NCBI GenBank assembly: GCA_001464735.1
Contig: LNDU01000043.1
Coordinates: 1 to 64,000 of the forward strand
DNA from: Nitrospira sp. Ga0074138
Lineage (GTDB): Bacteria; Nitrospirota; Nitrospiria; Nitrospirales; Nitrospiraceae
Length of the DNA stretch: 64,000 nucleotides
Direction: 5' to 3'
Shown: in pieces, positions 1-8,149 of the stretch
Position numbering within the stretch: the stretch's first letter is position 1
Layout of the letters: the number at the start of each line of letters is the position of its first letter
The notes under the pieces: generated by a model
What the model was told of the DNA's origin: nothing
What the model saw: only the letters and a program-made list of their open reading frames with translations
Database searches by the model: none
Translations under genes and position numbers: made by a program

Positions 1-591
1 TTCGTCGGTGAAGAGGGAAAGCCAAATCTTATCCGACCAGAAAAACATCAGGCATCAGATGCGACACCATGATTCACAACAGATGTTTCTGAACCATGTT
101 TTGACCGCTTCCAAGGCGGAGTACGTCGCGAGGTCGGCTCGTGAATGAGTCGGAGGTTTTTCGTGCATCCCCAATTCAGTATAGGCCGTAACATGGTCGA
201 AGTCCTCTCGGTATACAAGTCTGGTTGATTGTCAGGGGCAGGAGAATGCACGCAGAGCTAAGACAAGCCTACGACAGGGAGATGCATGCAGCAGCAGAGC
301 ACTAATCTGGTACTAACCTCGACCTCCTACCACAAGAACGCAGACGTTGAACGGCCGCTTCTCAATTCGGAGATCGACCGGTTTGGGTCGGTAGAGGCTA
401 TTCTGACATACCTCAAGTCCCATTGATCCGTCCCGTGCTTAGCAGTCCCCTCACCCATTCGGTGTAGCTGTAAATTCAATCTTCTGGGCGATAGCGAAGG
501 AACCTTCCGCTTATTAACATGTAGCAAACATAGAGGACGGTCCAAACACTCTTCTACAGAAAATAGGACGTTACAAACAAGGAGGTGCTCT
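1..591. other. Stretch without a convincing gene
   Basis: Both strands hold only short open frames with no ribosome binding site, no recognisable domain and no hydrophobic pattern. The 135-residue minus-strand frame at 327-734 runs over the small membrane peptide that starts at 592 and has none of the marks of a real gene. The stretch may be decayed sequence or the leader of the 592 gene. I see no clear terminator or operator here. Confidence 0.5.
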
Positions 592-720
592 ATGAGTGAT
601 CTACACTTAAAAGACATAAAGGACGACTTAACACATGAGCCACCATGGGTGTATTTGTATGCCGTGCTGTTAATTGGGATCATTGCATTTGCGCTCCTGT
701 CCGCCGGTTTCATGGGATGA
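592..720 (+). CDS. Small single-pass membrane peptide (42 aa)
   Basis: A 42-codon frame begins at ATG 592, nine bases after a strong AAGGAGGT-type ribosome binding site, and stops at TGA 718-720. The first ~18 residues are charged and polar (MSDLHLKDIKDDLTHEPP), then a tryptophan/tyrosine-rich interface (PPWVYLYAV) leads into one hydrophobic helix of about 20 residues that ends almost at the C-terminus. This is the architecture of a small inner-membrane peptide, probably N-terminus in the cytoplasm. I do not recognise a family. Its style, strong Shine-Dalgarno plus one helix, matches the peptides at 41504 and 42274. Function unknown; it could be a small subunit of a larger membrane complex. 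Confidence 0.6.
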   Translation: MSDLHLKDIKDDLTHEPPWVYLYAVLLIGIIAFALLSAGFMG

Positions 721-842
721 GCAGTTATCCGCAAATTGCCGCCAGGACAGGAAGATTGGCCGGAGCCGTGTCCAAACGGCTTCGGTACCGGTCTTTCCTT
801 GTCAATTCACAAAGGACCGATGCCCTTCTCGCGGTAAAGTAA
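717..842 (+). CDS. Possible downstream mini-ORF coupled by ATGA overlap
   Basis: The stop codon of the 592 peptide overlaps an ATG (sequence ATGA, 717-720) that opens a 41-codon basic frame ending at 842. The overlap would permit translational coupling, but the product (starting MSSYPQIAARTGRL) shows no domain, no hydrophobic segment and no family I know. An alternative frame across the same DNA also reads without stops, so it may be non-coding. Low confidence. Confidence 0.18.
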   Translation: MSSYPQIAARTGRLAGAVSKRLRYRSFLVNSQRTDALLAVK

Positions 843-932
843 GGAGGGACGACTTCGGACACACCATCTGCTTTGACAGCCGCCGCCATTGGTGGATGTC
901 TATTCTCACGTCAATCACACCCCACGAGCAGA

Positions 933-1331
933 CTACGCCCAGAACGCGTCCCAAGCGTGGAGGTCGTAATAATGCTCCCGAGCCTCAATGACCAGGCCGT
1001 TCTTGAATTGGAAGACAATGCAGCAATCAACCTCCAGGCGCTTCCCGTTCCGTTCGGCGCTGTTGTGATGAACACCCACCACCACGCCGTCGTCATCCTT
1101 GAGCACATGCAGCAACTTCGCCTTGAAAGTCCCGCCCGTCAGGCTCCCATACCGACTGAATTGGGCGAAGACCGACTCGCGTCCCTTGTGGTCGCCGGCG
1201 ATGGGGTTTTGGCCCGGCGTATGCCACGTGGCATGCTCATCAAACAGAGTCGTGAGTGTTTTCATGTCAGCCGCGTTGAAGGCCGCATAACCGCGCCGTA
1301 CGATTTCTGCATTCTTTTCTGCTTGATTCAT
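933..1331 (-). CDS. SnoaL-like / NTF2-fold protein
   Basis: This 132-residue product fits the SnoaL-like branch of the NTF2 superfamily in length and pattern: an N-terminal helix (EIVRRGYAAFNAADM), then LTTLFDEHATWHTPG, a glycine/lysine turn, and a C-terminal beta strand block ending in EAREHYYDLHAWDAFW. The fold is a cone-shaped alpha+beta barrel with a pocket; members are small isomerases, cyclases, or binding proteins of unknown ligand, usually cytoplasmic dimers. No catalytic assignment is possible. It stands alone, with no operon partner; the nearest upstream sequence (minus strand) is the 1.3-2.0 kb non-coding stretch. The start at 1331 gives the typical family N-terminus. Confidence 0.75.
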   Translation of the reverse strand: MNQAEKNAEIVRRGYAAFNAADMKTLTTLFDEHATWHTPGQNPIAGDHKGRESVFAQFSRYGSLTGGTFKAKLLHVLKDDDGVVVGVHHNSAERNGKRLEVDCCIVFQFKNGLVIEAREHYYDLHAWDAFWA

Positions 1332-1432
1332 ATTGTTGTTCTCCTGGGCTCAGGGTGAAAGTTCAATACGTGTGAAGTTATTGGGTCGGCATCATCAAGT
1401 GGGCGTGCAGCAACGCCTAACTAAGTTTAGAT

Positions 1433-1571
1433 CGATCCGCATAAGAACCAGATCTGCCAGCTTCTGTCTGTCTAATACGCCGCTGCCGCTCGCGAACAAT
1501 ACGCCATAGCTGCTGCCGTTTCAATGAGTTGCGACTGGGCAACCATGTGTCACGGATTCTTATGCGGATCG
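1433..1571. repeat. 139-bp unit bounded by a perfect 15-bp inverted repeat
   Basis: The sequence cgatccgcataagaa at 1433-1447 recurs as its exact reverse complement ttcttatgcggatcg at 1557-1571, with 109 bases between. No frame inside encodes anything recognisable. Such paired ends are typical of a miniature inverted-repeat element or of the remnant ends of a mobile element or recombinase site. No target duplication is obvious. The bases just after the right arm (ctttttgagcaggcc, 1575-1589) also resemble an arm of the dispersed repeat described at 7200-7370, so two elements may be nested here. Confidence 0.55.
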
Positions 1572-1587
1572 GCATAGCCCCCCCTTT

Positions 1588-1806
1588 TTGAGCAGGCCCA
1601 CATCCCTATCTCGCTGCACACGCCTGCCAGTCTCCCTGAAACGTGCCTGGGTCGTACAAGACGGAACTGGCCTCTCATCGATCAGATGGGAATCGTTTTT
1701 CGTACGCACTGTATCGATTCTTGAGCTGGCGCGTGAGCGGATAGCGCAACAACTCGCCGAGCAGGCAATGGAGTTACCACCTCCACCAAGGGAGGAAGTC
1801 ATCTGA
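1588..1806 (+). CDS. Doubtful 72-aa ORF ending in a stem-loop
   Basis: The frame starts with TTG inside what looks like a repeat arm and has no ribosome binding site. Its last third (ILELARERIAQQLAEQAME) reads like a real helix, which is the only argument for a gene. A 10-bp perfect stem (ctgagccgct / agcggctcag, 1803-1828, six-base loop) overlaps the stop codon, as a terminator might, although no U-tract follows. It could be the tail of a decayed gene. No family recognised. Confidence 0.2.
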   Translation: MSRPTSLSRCTRLPVSLKRAWVVQDGTGLSSIRWESFFVRTVSILELARERIAQQLAEQAMELPPPPREEVI

Positions 1807-1828
1807 GCCGCTTGCTGGAGCGGCTCAG
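1803..1828. terminator. Stem-loop, possible terminator
   Basis: A perfect 10-bp GC-rich stem with loop tgctgg. It lacks a run of T on either side, so a Rho-independent terminator is not demonstrated; a weaker 7-bp stem follows at about 1857-1875. Confidence 0.3.
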
Positions 1829-2012
1829 CAATCGTCAAAGGGCGATCTGGGGAAGTGTCGCCGGTAGGCGGCGACTCACAGATCTCACCAGAAGGGGGGT
1901 AGAGCCCACTCTAAATGCGGGATTGGATCTCGTGAAGATTAGGGCAGGATGGAAGTCTGACGCACTGGCTCATTGGTCAATATCTATTATTCTCTCGCAC
2001 GGAAAGGAGGCG

Positions 2013-2276
2013 ATGATGTTCACATTCGTGCAATTCCAAGAGGGTCATAGGCTTCACAATGGGTACAAAGGTGCTCTCGCACTCGGCGCGTTGCTGTGGC
2101 TGATCCTGTCGCTGAGTGGCTGCTCCACAGCTCGCAAGGAATACGTTGTGGATTATACCCGCGGTAACGATATGACGGCGCAGGGCTCACGCGAGCGTCC
2201 GTGCCAGACTGAGGTACACTGCCGGACCCTTGCTGAGCGTGACGGGATGCGCTCGTATTGGATGGTCTATCAGTGA
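2013..2276 (+). CDS. Small putative lipoprotein (87 aa)
   Basis: The start at ATG 2013 (or 2016) is set by an excellent AAAGGAGG site just upstream; a longer frame reaching back to 1812 lacks one. The N-terminus has about 18 residues, then a hydrophobic stretch ALALGALLWLILSLSGC whose LSGC is a lipobox, so the cysteine near residue 34 would be lipidated by the signal peptidase II route. The mature part is only about 50 polar residues with two further cysteines (PCQTEVHC). Likely anchored in the outer or inner membrane facing the periplasm. No family recognised and no partner gene nearby. Confidence 0.6.
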   Translation: MMFTFVQFQEGHRLHNGYKGALALGALLWLILSLSGCSTARKEYVVDYTRGNDMTAQGSRERPCQTEVHCRTLAERDGMRSYWMVYQ

Positions 2277-2459
2277 GGGCGACAATGGCTTGAGCGTTCA
2301 GGAGAATCGCTGATGGCCGCTCTGTCCGGGAGCAGTCCGGTACTACCGGAACAGGTTGATAGCTGACTCTGACCGGAAGATTGAATCTGAACGACTACGC
2401 CTCTTTCATCTTTCTTCCAGCATGGCCTTTTCGCGTTGCTTCACGTATCGTACGCGGCG

Positions 2460-3149
2460 ATGTTTCGCCTGAATCGGCACGACCTTCGTTTCCCCACGGT
2501 TGATCGAGCATCCCCAGAAGGGTTACTCGCCGTAGGAGGCGACCTCTGTCCGGAACGGTTACTCGAGGCCTACCGTCACGGGATCTTCCCTTGGTACAAC
2601 GATGACCAACCCATTCTCTGGTGGTCGCCCGATCCTCGCGCCGTATTGTTCCCCGACAAACTCCATGTCTCACGCAGTCTCAAGCGAACCCTTCGTTCAA
2701 ACGTGTTTGCCCTCACGCTTGACACTTGTTTCCGAGAGATCATGACACAATGCGCGGGACCGCGCCCGCAGTATCCCGAGGGAGGCACCTGGATTACAGG
2801 TGATATGCTGGACGCCTATACCCGCTTGTACGAACTCGGCCATGCCCATTCGGTCGAGACATGGCAGGATGATCGCTTGGTCGGAGGACTGTATGGCGTG
2901 GCGATTGGAGGTGCCTTCTTTGCCGAATCGATGTTTACGCGAGTCGATGACGCATCCAAGGTGGCGCTTGTGAAGCTCGTCAAGCAGCTTCAGGCCTGGA
3001 ACTTTCGCCTCATCGATTGCCAACAGTTCTCTCCGCATGTCAGCCGGTTCGGCGCGGAAGAGATTCCACGATCAACCTTCATCACACATCTACACCAGGC
3101 ACTTACCCTTCCCGGCCGACGGGGACGATGGGCATTCGAAACAGTGTGA
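2460..3149 (+). CDS. aat: Leucyl/phenylalanyl-tRNA--protein transferase
   Basis: Aat transfers leucine or phenylalanine from aminoacyl-tRNA to the N-terminal arginine or lysine of proteins, making them substrates of the ClpS/ClpAP N-end rule pathway in the cytoplasm. The family hallmarks are visible in order: FPTVDRASPEGLLAVGGDL, LLEAYRHGIFPWYNDDQPILWW with SPDPR, then WITGDMLDAYTRLYELGHAHSVE and the GLYGVAIGGAFFAESMF core, and RLIDCQQFSPHVSRFGAEEI near the end. The length from ATG 2460 is 229 residues, the family norm; an upstream TTG at 2436 would add eight residues without support. It appears monocistronic. Confidence 0.93.
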   Translation: MFRLNRHDLRFPTVDRASPEGLLAVGGDLCPERLLEAYRHGIFPWYNDDQPILWWSPDPRAVLFPDKLHVSRSLKRTLRSNVFALTLDTCFREIMTQCAGPRPQYPEGGTWITGDMLDAYTRLYELGHAHSVETWQDDRLVGGLYGVAIGGAFFAESMFTRVDDASKVALVKLVKQLQAWNFRLIDCQQFSPHVSRFGAEEIPRSTFITHLHQALTLPGRRGRWAFETV

Positions 3150-3258
3150 GCCTCTGAAAAAACTAGCTGGCCTGCCTTCACCTACGGGAGCGACTGCATT
3201 TGACAGATTTTTCCCCCGTCGCTTATGATCTTGTCTTCATGTACGAAGAGGAGGCCAC

Positions 3259-3579
3259 ATGAGCTTTGTCATCACACCGAAAGAATTGAAGTCGAGACTC
3301 GATAAAGGAGATAAGCTGGTGCTGTTGGATGTACGGGAGCCTTGGGAGAATCAGCTCGCCAAGCTGGACAATTCTCTCCTCATTCCACTTGGCACCTTAC
3401 CCAACTCACTGTCCCAGTTGGACAAAAACACCGAAATTATCGCCTACTGCCATCACGGGATGCGAAGCGGAGATGCCACAGGCTTTCTCCTCCAGCAGGG
3501 ATTCTCGAACGTGAAGAATTTAATCGGTGGCATCGATGCCTGGTCAATCCAGGTTGATGGGAGCGTCCCTCGATACTGA
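3259..3579 (+). CDS. Single-domain rhodanese-like sulfurtransferase
   Basis: A 106-residue one-domain rhodanese. It shows the entry motif LLDVREPWENQLAKL and the active-site loop IIAYCHHGMRSGDAT, where the cysteine at about residue 64 would carry the persulfide, followed by GFSNVKNLIGGIDAWS. Cytoplasmic single-domain members move sulfane sulfur between donors and thiols; the acceptor here is unknown. GAGGAGGCC lies just before the ATG. It sits alone between aat and the convergent epimerase gene. Confidence 0.88.
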   Translation: MSFVITPKELKSRLDKGDKLVLLDVREPWENQLAKLDNSLLIPLGTLPNSLSQLDKNTEIIAYCHHGMRSGDATGFLLQQGFSNVKNLIGGIDAWSIQVDGSVPRY

Positions 3580-3686
3580 TCGGATAAGCTCTTGAAGACA
3601 GTGGCAGTCGCGAGTGGGCAGGTTCGTCTGAGGACGTACCAGTTGGTGCGTGGTTCGTCCTGCGCGTCAGCCTGTAGGCCGGTAGG

Positions 3687-4610
3687 CTAGCGACTCTTCC
3701 CTTGGAAAAATTCTACCGTCTGCTTCAGCCCCTCCGCGAGGTCCACCTTGACCTCCCACCCAAGCTCTTGTTTGATCCTTGATGGGTCAACCACGCTGCG
3801 AATCTGCTCGCCGGCTTTGGCTGGGCCATGCACTTCCTTGACGCTCGAAGCAGTCAGCCCGGCGAGCATCCGGAACAATTCATTGACGGAGGTCTCAGCC
3901 CCGGTTCCGACGTTATACACTCCATGTGCATCCTGCCCCATGGCGGCCAGATTCGCTTCGGCCACGTCGTCAACAAATACGAAATCTCGCGTTTGACGAC
4001 CGTTTCCATGAATAATGGGCTGCTCGTTGTTCAACATCTTTTGAATGAAGATGGCAATGACTCCGGCTTCTCCATCGGGATCCTGCCTCGGCCCATAGAC
4101 GTTGGCATACCGGAGGCTGACGACCGGAATCCCGCTCACCCGTTGGAAATAGGACAAGTAATGTTCCCCGCACAGTTTACTGATGCCATAGGGTGAGAGT
4201 GGGTTGGTGGCATGAGATTCAGCCGCCGGAAACGTCGCCTGTTCACCATAGATGGCTCCACCGGATGAGGAGAACACGACCTTACGGCACCCATACCGAA
4301 CCGCTTGCTGCAACACGTTCATGGTTCCCAAGACATTGATCTGCGCATCGAACACCGGATCGGCTATCGAACGAGGGACATTGATCTGAGCCGCAAGGTG
4401 GAGGACAATATTGGGCCGTTCATTGCGAAACACCCGTTCAAGACGCCAGCTGGTAATGTCGGTCTTGTAGAGACTCGCCGCACGATTAACATTCTTCCGC
4501 TTGCCAGTGGCCAGATTGTCGACGATGACAACTTGATGCCCCTCTTCAACGAGTCGGTCCACTACATGAGACCCGATAAACCCTGCGCCGCCCGTTACGA
4601 GTACTTTCAT
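3687..4610 (-). CDS. NAD-dependent nucleotide-sugar epimerase/dehydratase (SDR)
   Basis: An extended short-chain dehydrogenase of 307 residues. The N-terminal Rossmann motif VTGGAGFIGSHVVDRL binds NAD, DNLATGKRKNV fixes the adenosine ribose, and the catalytic SSSGGAIYG and SPYGISKLCGEHYL (Tyr and Lys of YxxxK) are present. The later RYANVYGPRQDPDGEAGV and GNGRQTRDFVFVDDVAEAN motifs place it with UDP-glucose 4-epimerase-like enzymes, which interconvert UDP-hexoses for cell-surface sugars. Exact substrate (UDP-Glc, UDP-GlcNAc or another) cannot be read from sequence. It is the last gene of the minus-strand run below tlyA (39 bases between). Confidence 0.85.
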   Translation of the reverse strand: MKVLVTGGAGFIGSHVVDRLVEEGHQVVIVDNLATGKRKNVNRAASLYKTDITSWRLERVFRNERPNIVLHLAAQINVPRSIADPVFDAQINVLGTMNVLQQAVRYGCRKVVFSSSGGAIYGEQATFPAAESHATNPLSPYGISKLCGEHYLSYFQRVSGIPVVSLRYANVYGPRQDPDGEAGVIAIFIQKMLNNEQPIIHGNGRQTRDFVFVDDVAEANLAAMGQDAHGVYNVGTGAETSVNELFRMLAGLTASSVKEVHGPAKAGEQIRSVVDPSRIKQELGWEVKVDLAEGLKQTVEFFQGKSR

Positions 4611-4649
4611 TGGCCCTCCTGAATGAACGCTCAGCAGTTACGACAGACC

Positions 4650-5420
4650 TTACATACCATGAAACGGGGTGTCGTACTCAAAGATTGCTAATATTTCCTG
4701 GTTGCCTTTTTTCCCTTTGATCGGAGACGCGACGGTCCCCATGGTCTTCAGCCCCTTATCCGCCGCAAATTGGACGATCCTCTGAACAGCTTCCGCTCGC
4801 TGTGCGTCATCACGCACGACGCCGCCCCGACCAACTTGGCCCTTGCCGACTTCAAACTGCGGTTTGATCAAGGCAATGACGCGGGCTGGAGCACGGAGAA
4901 ACGGCAGGATGGGCGGAAGCACCTTCGTCAATGAAATAAACGATACATCGATGACAACCAAATCAACCGGATCCGGGATGGCGGAAGGAGGTAGATAGCG
5001 AATGTTGGTTCGTTCACTCAGCACGACGCGTGGGTCTTGTCGGAGCCGCCAATCGAATTGACCGTAACCCACGTCAACCGCGTAGACCTTCGCCGCCCCT
5101 CGTTTGAGCAAACAGTCGGTGAACCCTCCAGTCGAGCACCCCACATCGAGACAAACCAGTCCTTGGGGGGCGATCGAATAGGAGTCCAGCGCGGCCTCCA
5201 GTTTTTCGCCCCCTCGGCTGACGAACGGCTGGGTCTCCCCGATCATCTCAATGACCGCATCGACGGGAATCACTCTGGAGGGTTTGTCGACGATCGCTCC
5301 GTTACTTCGGACCTTTCCCGCGAGAATCATCCGGACCGCGGCGTCTCGACTCTGCACCAATCCCCGAGCCGCCAGCACATGGTCACAACGATCCCTATCG
5401 CGTCGTCTGTTCATACCCAT
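4650..5420 (-). CDS. tlyA: TlyA-type rRNA 2'-O-methyltransferase
   Basis: A 256-residue TlyA family protein. Residues ~8-70 form an S4 RNA-binding domain (CDHVLAARGLVQSRDAAVRM and GKVRSN), followed by an FtsJ/RrmJ-like methyltransferase domain with the SAM loop LDVGCSTGGFTDCLLKRGA and catalytic-type residues in VVIDVSFISL and ALIKPQFEVG (K-D-K-E tetrad pattern). TlyA methylates cytidines in 16S and 23S rRNA; in mycobacteria this governs capreomycin sensitivity. It lies 56 bases after xseB on the same strand, an association seen in many bacteria. Start may be ATG 5420 or the next Met two codons on. Confidence 0.9.
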   Translation of the reverse strand: MGMNRRRDRDRCDHVLAARGLVQSRDAAVRMILAGKVRSNGAIVDKPSRVIPVDAVIEMIGETQPFVSRGGEKLEAALDSYSIAPQGLVCLDVGCSTGGFTDCLLKRGAAKVYAVDVGYGQFDWRLRQDPRVVLSERTNIRYLPPSAIPDPVDLVVIDVSFISLTKVLPPILPFLRAPARVIALIKPQFEVGKGQVGRGGVVRDDAQRAEAVQRIVQFAADKGLKTMGTVASPIKGKKGNQEILAIFEYDTPFHGM

Positions 5421-5476
5421 GAGAATCGCAACGGGGGAAAGACCAGAAAAGAGATGATACGCAGAAGAGCAACCTG

Positions 5477-5740
5477 TTATGAATCTTCAGCGGAACCCTG
5501 GACATCAATGTCATCGGAGGTGAAGGCGCGTAGTTGTTTTTTCCCATTCTTATCCTGGACGAGCACCTCGACTTTTCGTTCAGCGTCCTCCAATACCTTT
5601 AAACAATTCCTCGATAGCCGAATGCCCTCCTCGAAAATCTTCAACGATTCATCCAAGGGCAGATCTCCATTCTCTAATTCACCCACAATGGCTTCCAATC
5701 TGGCCATCGCTTGTTCGAACTTCACCCCAGCCACAACCAT
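5477..5740 (-). CDS. xseB: Exodeoxyribonuclease VII small subunit
   Basis: This 87-residue protein has the whole XseB signature: KFEQAMARLEAIVGELENGDLPLDESLKIFEEGIRLSRNCLKVLEDAERKVEVL (motifs quoted here in two parts when checked: MARLEAIVGELE and LDESLKIFEEG). Several small subunits coat one XseA to form ExoVII, which degrades single-stranded DNA from both ends in the cytoplasm. It follows xseA by 51 bases. The last ~20 residues are a variable acidic tail. Confidence 0.93.
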   Translation of the reverse strand: MVVAGVKFEQAMARLEAIVGELENGDLPLDESLKIFEEGIRLSRNCLKVLEDAERKVEVLVQDKNGKKQLRAFTSDDIDVQGSAEDS

Positions 5741-5791
5741 TCTCCTTTCACGCCAACCCGCAGCCCATTATAACGAAGTCCCAGCCGGCTT

Positions 5792-7243
5792 TTAAACTGA
5801 CGGATCCAACCTGACCTCCTCCACCGTACATCGGATCTGACCCCTGGCCAAACGTGCCAGGATCTCCTCCCCGACGGACACCTGTCCAGCATCGTGAATG
5901 ATCTGGCCACCAGGCATCGTCTCGAGAATCCCGTATCCCCGATCCAGAACCGCGAGTGGGCTCAGCCCCTTCAATCGGCCCAGATACGCATGGGTGTGCT
6001 GGGTCTTCCGTTTGAGGCTATGGTTCATGGCAGCGATCACACGCGATCGCAACTGTGGAACGATCAGCAAATCCCGACGCACATGGAGCACCGGACTCTT
6101 CGATCGTAGAGCTTGCGCCCATGTTTGCGCATTCACCATCGCGTGTTTGAGATGGGCGCGGACTGCTTCTCGCATGCCTGCCACTAGGCCATCCACCCGC
6201 TGAGCTTCTTTGAGAATTCCAAACCGGATGTTGCCCATATGGGCAAGCAGAAGATCAAGTCGCTGATGCTGTTCCATGCATTGTGAGGTCATGGCTTGCT
6301 GACAGCGGGCAGTGAACATGCCCAGCCGCTCAACGATCTCCGTTAACACCGGGGCAACCATTTCGGCAGCAGCGGACGGAGTTGCAGCTCGTACGTCCGC
6401 CGCAAAGTCGGCCAGTGTCACATCTGTCTCATGCCCAACGGCAGATACAATGGGGACCCGTGACGCAGCGATCGCTCGCACGACAGTTTCTTCGTTGAAA
6501 CTCCACAGATCTTCCAACGAACCGCCGCCCCGCCCAACGATGATGACGTCGACAACTCCGAGCCCGTTCAATGCCTGAATGGCGGCTGCAATCTGTTCGG
6601 CCGATCCAGCCCCCTGCACCGGTACGGGCGCGATGATGATACTCAAGATAGGACAGCGACGGTGCAACACAGTGATCAGATCTCGAACAGCCGCCCCGGT
6701 CGGCGAGGTCACGATTCCGACTGTCCGAGGGAATGCGGGTAGCGATTGTTTGCCCTCCACATCGAAGAGTCCTTCGGCCTCGAGGCGGCGCTTGAGTTGC
6801 TCAAATGCCAACTGGAGAGCGCCTCGCCCCTTGGGTTCGAGATGATCAAGTATGATCTGGTACTCTCCACGAGGCTCGTAGACGGAGAGTCGCCCTTTTA
6901 CGACGACTTGCAGCCCCTCCTCCAGGCCGAACCGCAACCGAACGGCCGCCGAACGGAAGATCACCGCCCGAATCTGACTCGTCTGGTCTTTGAGGGTGCA
7001 GTAGAGATGCCCGGACCCTGGTGCGCGCAGGTTCGAAATTTCCCCTTCAAGCCACACTTCGGCAAAGTCCGTTTCGAGGGAAGCCCGAACCATGGCAGTC
7101 AGTTCCGAGACGGTGAGGACTTGTCTCGATGTCAACTCGGACGCAAAAAGGGGCGGGCGAGAGTACGTAGTCGTGAGTCCTCTCCTTTGAAGCTCGCCGG
7201 CAAGCTGTTCACAAAGTCTGTCCAGCAAGGCCGCAGCAAGCAA
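5792..7243 (-). CDS. xseA: Exodeoxyribonuclease VII large subunit
   Basis: XseA is the catalytic subunit of ExoVII. An OB-fold (VWLEGEISNLRAPGSGHLYC, KDQTSQIRAVIF) is followed by the nuclease domain with GRGGGSLEDLWSFNEE and SAVGHETDVTLADFAADVRA, then a long helical stretch and a C-terminal DRGYGI segment. The longest frame starts at TTG 7243 and gives 483 residues, but its first ~20 codons lie inside an intergenic repeat arm (7200-7370); the family normally begins just before VLTVSELT, so translation may really start near TTG 7135. No good ribosome binding site settles it. Same-strand run rny-ymdB-xseA-xseB-tlyA. Confidence 0.93.
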   Translation of the reverse strand: MLAAALLDRLCEQLAGELQRRGLTTTYSRPPLFASELTSRQVLTVSELTAMVRASLETDFAEVWLEGEISNLRAPGSGHLYCTLKDQTSQIRAVIFRSAAVRLRFGLEEGLQVVVKGRLSVYEPRGEYQIILDHLEPKGRGALQLAFEQLKRRLEAEGLFDVEGKQSLPAFPRTVGIVTSPTGAAVRDLITVLHRRCPILSIIIAPVPVQGAGSAEQIAAAIQALNGLGVVDVIIVGRGGGSLEDLWSFNEETVVRAIAASRVPIVSAVGHETDVTLADFAADVRAATPSAAAEMVAPVLTEIVERLGMFTARCQQAMTSQCMEQHQRLDLLLAHMGNIRFGILKEAQRVDGLVAGMREAVRAHLKHAMVNAQTWAQALRSKSPVLHVRRDLLIVPQLRSRVIAAMNHSLKRKTQHTHAYLGRLKGLSPLAVLDRGYGILETMPGGQIIHDAGQVSVGEEILARLARGQIRCTVEEVRLDPSV

Positions 7244-7370
7244 TAGACTGAAGCGTACGCTGTTTTCACCCGCCCACCCATTGCCTGTGTGAACAGGCGT
7301 TTGCCCAGGTGGTACGCTGCGGCCTTGAGCGGTGCGAAAACGCCGGCGACGGACTTTTTCAGCAGCCTGC
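7200..7370. repeat. Intergenic inverted-repeat element between ymdB-like and xseA
   Basis: The ends of this 171-bp segment form an imperfect terminal inverted repeat: gcaagctgttcacaaagtct at 7200-7219 against the reverse complement of ggactttttcagcagcctgc at 7351-7370, 15 of 20 positions matching. The arm reading gcaggctgctgaaaaagtcc is one I recall as a recurrent intergenic repeat of Nitrospira genomes (memory, not a search). It fills the whole gap between the ymdB-like stop and the coding body of xseA and supplies the in-frame TTG from which the longest xseA frame begins. Confidence 0.5.
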
Positions 7371-8149
7371 TAGTCGATGCTGCGAATGCGTTCAAACGTG
7401 ATCACCTTGCCCAGGCGGGGATCGAGCTCAAGCAGAACCGCACAAAATACGGACGGTCCTGATGCGACTTCAAACCGCCTCGGCATCGCAGTCAAAAACT
7501 TTTCGATCGCTAATTCTTTCTTGACTCCGATCACCGAATGGAGCGGTCCCGTCATGCCGATATCCGTGATGTACGCCGTGCCCTTCGGCAGGATTTGTTC
7601 ATCGGCAGTCTGCACGTGCGTATGCGTCCCGACGACAGCGACCACCTCTCCATCCAGGAAATGCCCCATGGCCATCTTTTCAGACGTGGCTTCCGCATGC
7701 ATCTCGACGATGATCGCGGACGTCTCGCGCTTCAACCGTGACAACTCACGTTTAGCCGTCTGAAACGGGCAATCGATCGTCGGCATATACACCCGACCCA
7801 TCAACTGTAAGATGGCCAGCCGCTCACCGCCTGCAGTCTCGATGACGACACTCCCATTTCCAGGAACGCCCGCCGGATAATTCGCCGGCCGCAACAAGCG
7901 GGGCTCACGAGCAAAGTAATCGATCGCCTCTTTCTTATCCCAGGCATGATTTCCGGTGGTGATCACCGAGATGCCGGTGTCGAACAATTCCTCGGCCAAC
8001 TCCGGCGTCACCCCGAAGCCTCCTGCCAGATTTTCACCATTGGCGATGACCGCATCGATACGATGCTGCGCAACCAGCCGAGGCACGGCCCGAGCGACAG
8101 CCCGACGGCCCGGCTCCCCCATGATATCCCCGAGACAGAGGACCTTCAT
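7370..8149 (-). CDS. YmdB-like metallophosphoesterase (TIGR00282 type)
   Basis: A 259-residue calcineurin-like phosphoesterase. Metal ligands are visible in LGDIMGEPGR, IANGENLAGGFG, TTGNHAWD and VVGTHTHVQTADE. The Bacillus YmdB member of this family hydrolyses 2',3'-cyclic nucleotides and affects biofilm choice and RNase Y-linked RNA metabolism. Its frame overlaps the end of rny by 4 bases (8146-8149), implying translational coupling, the usual rny-ymdB pairing. The substrate here is inferred from family only. Confidence 0.88.
   Translation of the reverse strand: MKVLCLGDIMGEPGRRAVARAVPRLVAQHRIDAVIANGENLAGGFGVTPELAEELFDTGISVITTGNHAWDKKEAIDYFAREPRLLRPANYPAGVPGNGSVVIETAGGERLAILQLMGRVYMPTIDCPFQTAKRELSRLKRETSAIIVEMHAEATSEKMAMGHFLDGEVVAVVGTHTHVQTADEQILPKGTAYITDIGMTGPLHSVIGVKKELAIEKFLTAMPRRFEVASGPSVFCAVLLELDPRLGKVITFERIRSID

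Noticed and set aside
500-580. Pho-like repeat before the 592 peptide
   Set aside because: attaac/gcaaac at 11-base spacing (513/524) and a single gttaca exist, but the hexamers are too weak to call.
5037-5795. 252-aa plus-strand ORF
   Set aside because: Antisense to tlyA and xseB; no domain resemblance.
7020-7045. T-loop-like ggttcgaaat
   Set aside because: Lies inside xseA coding sequence and has no matching acceptor stem.
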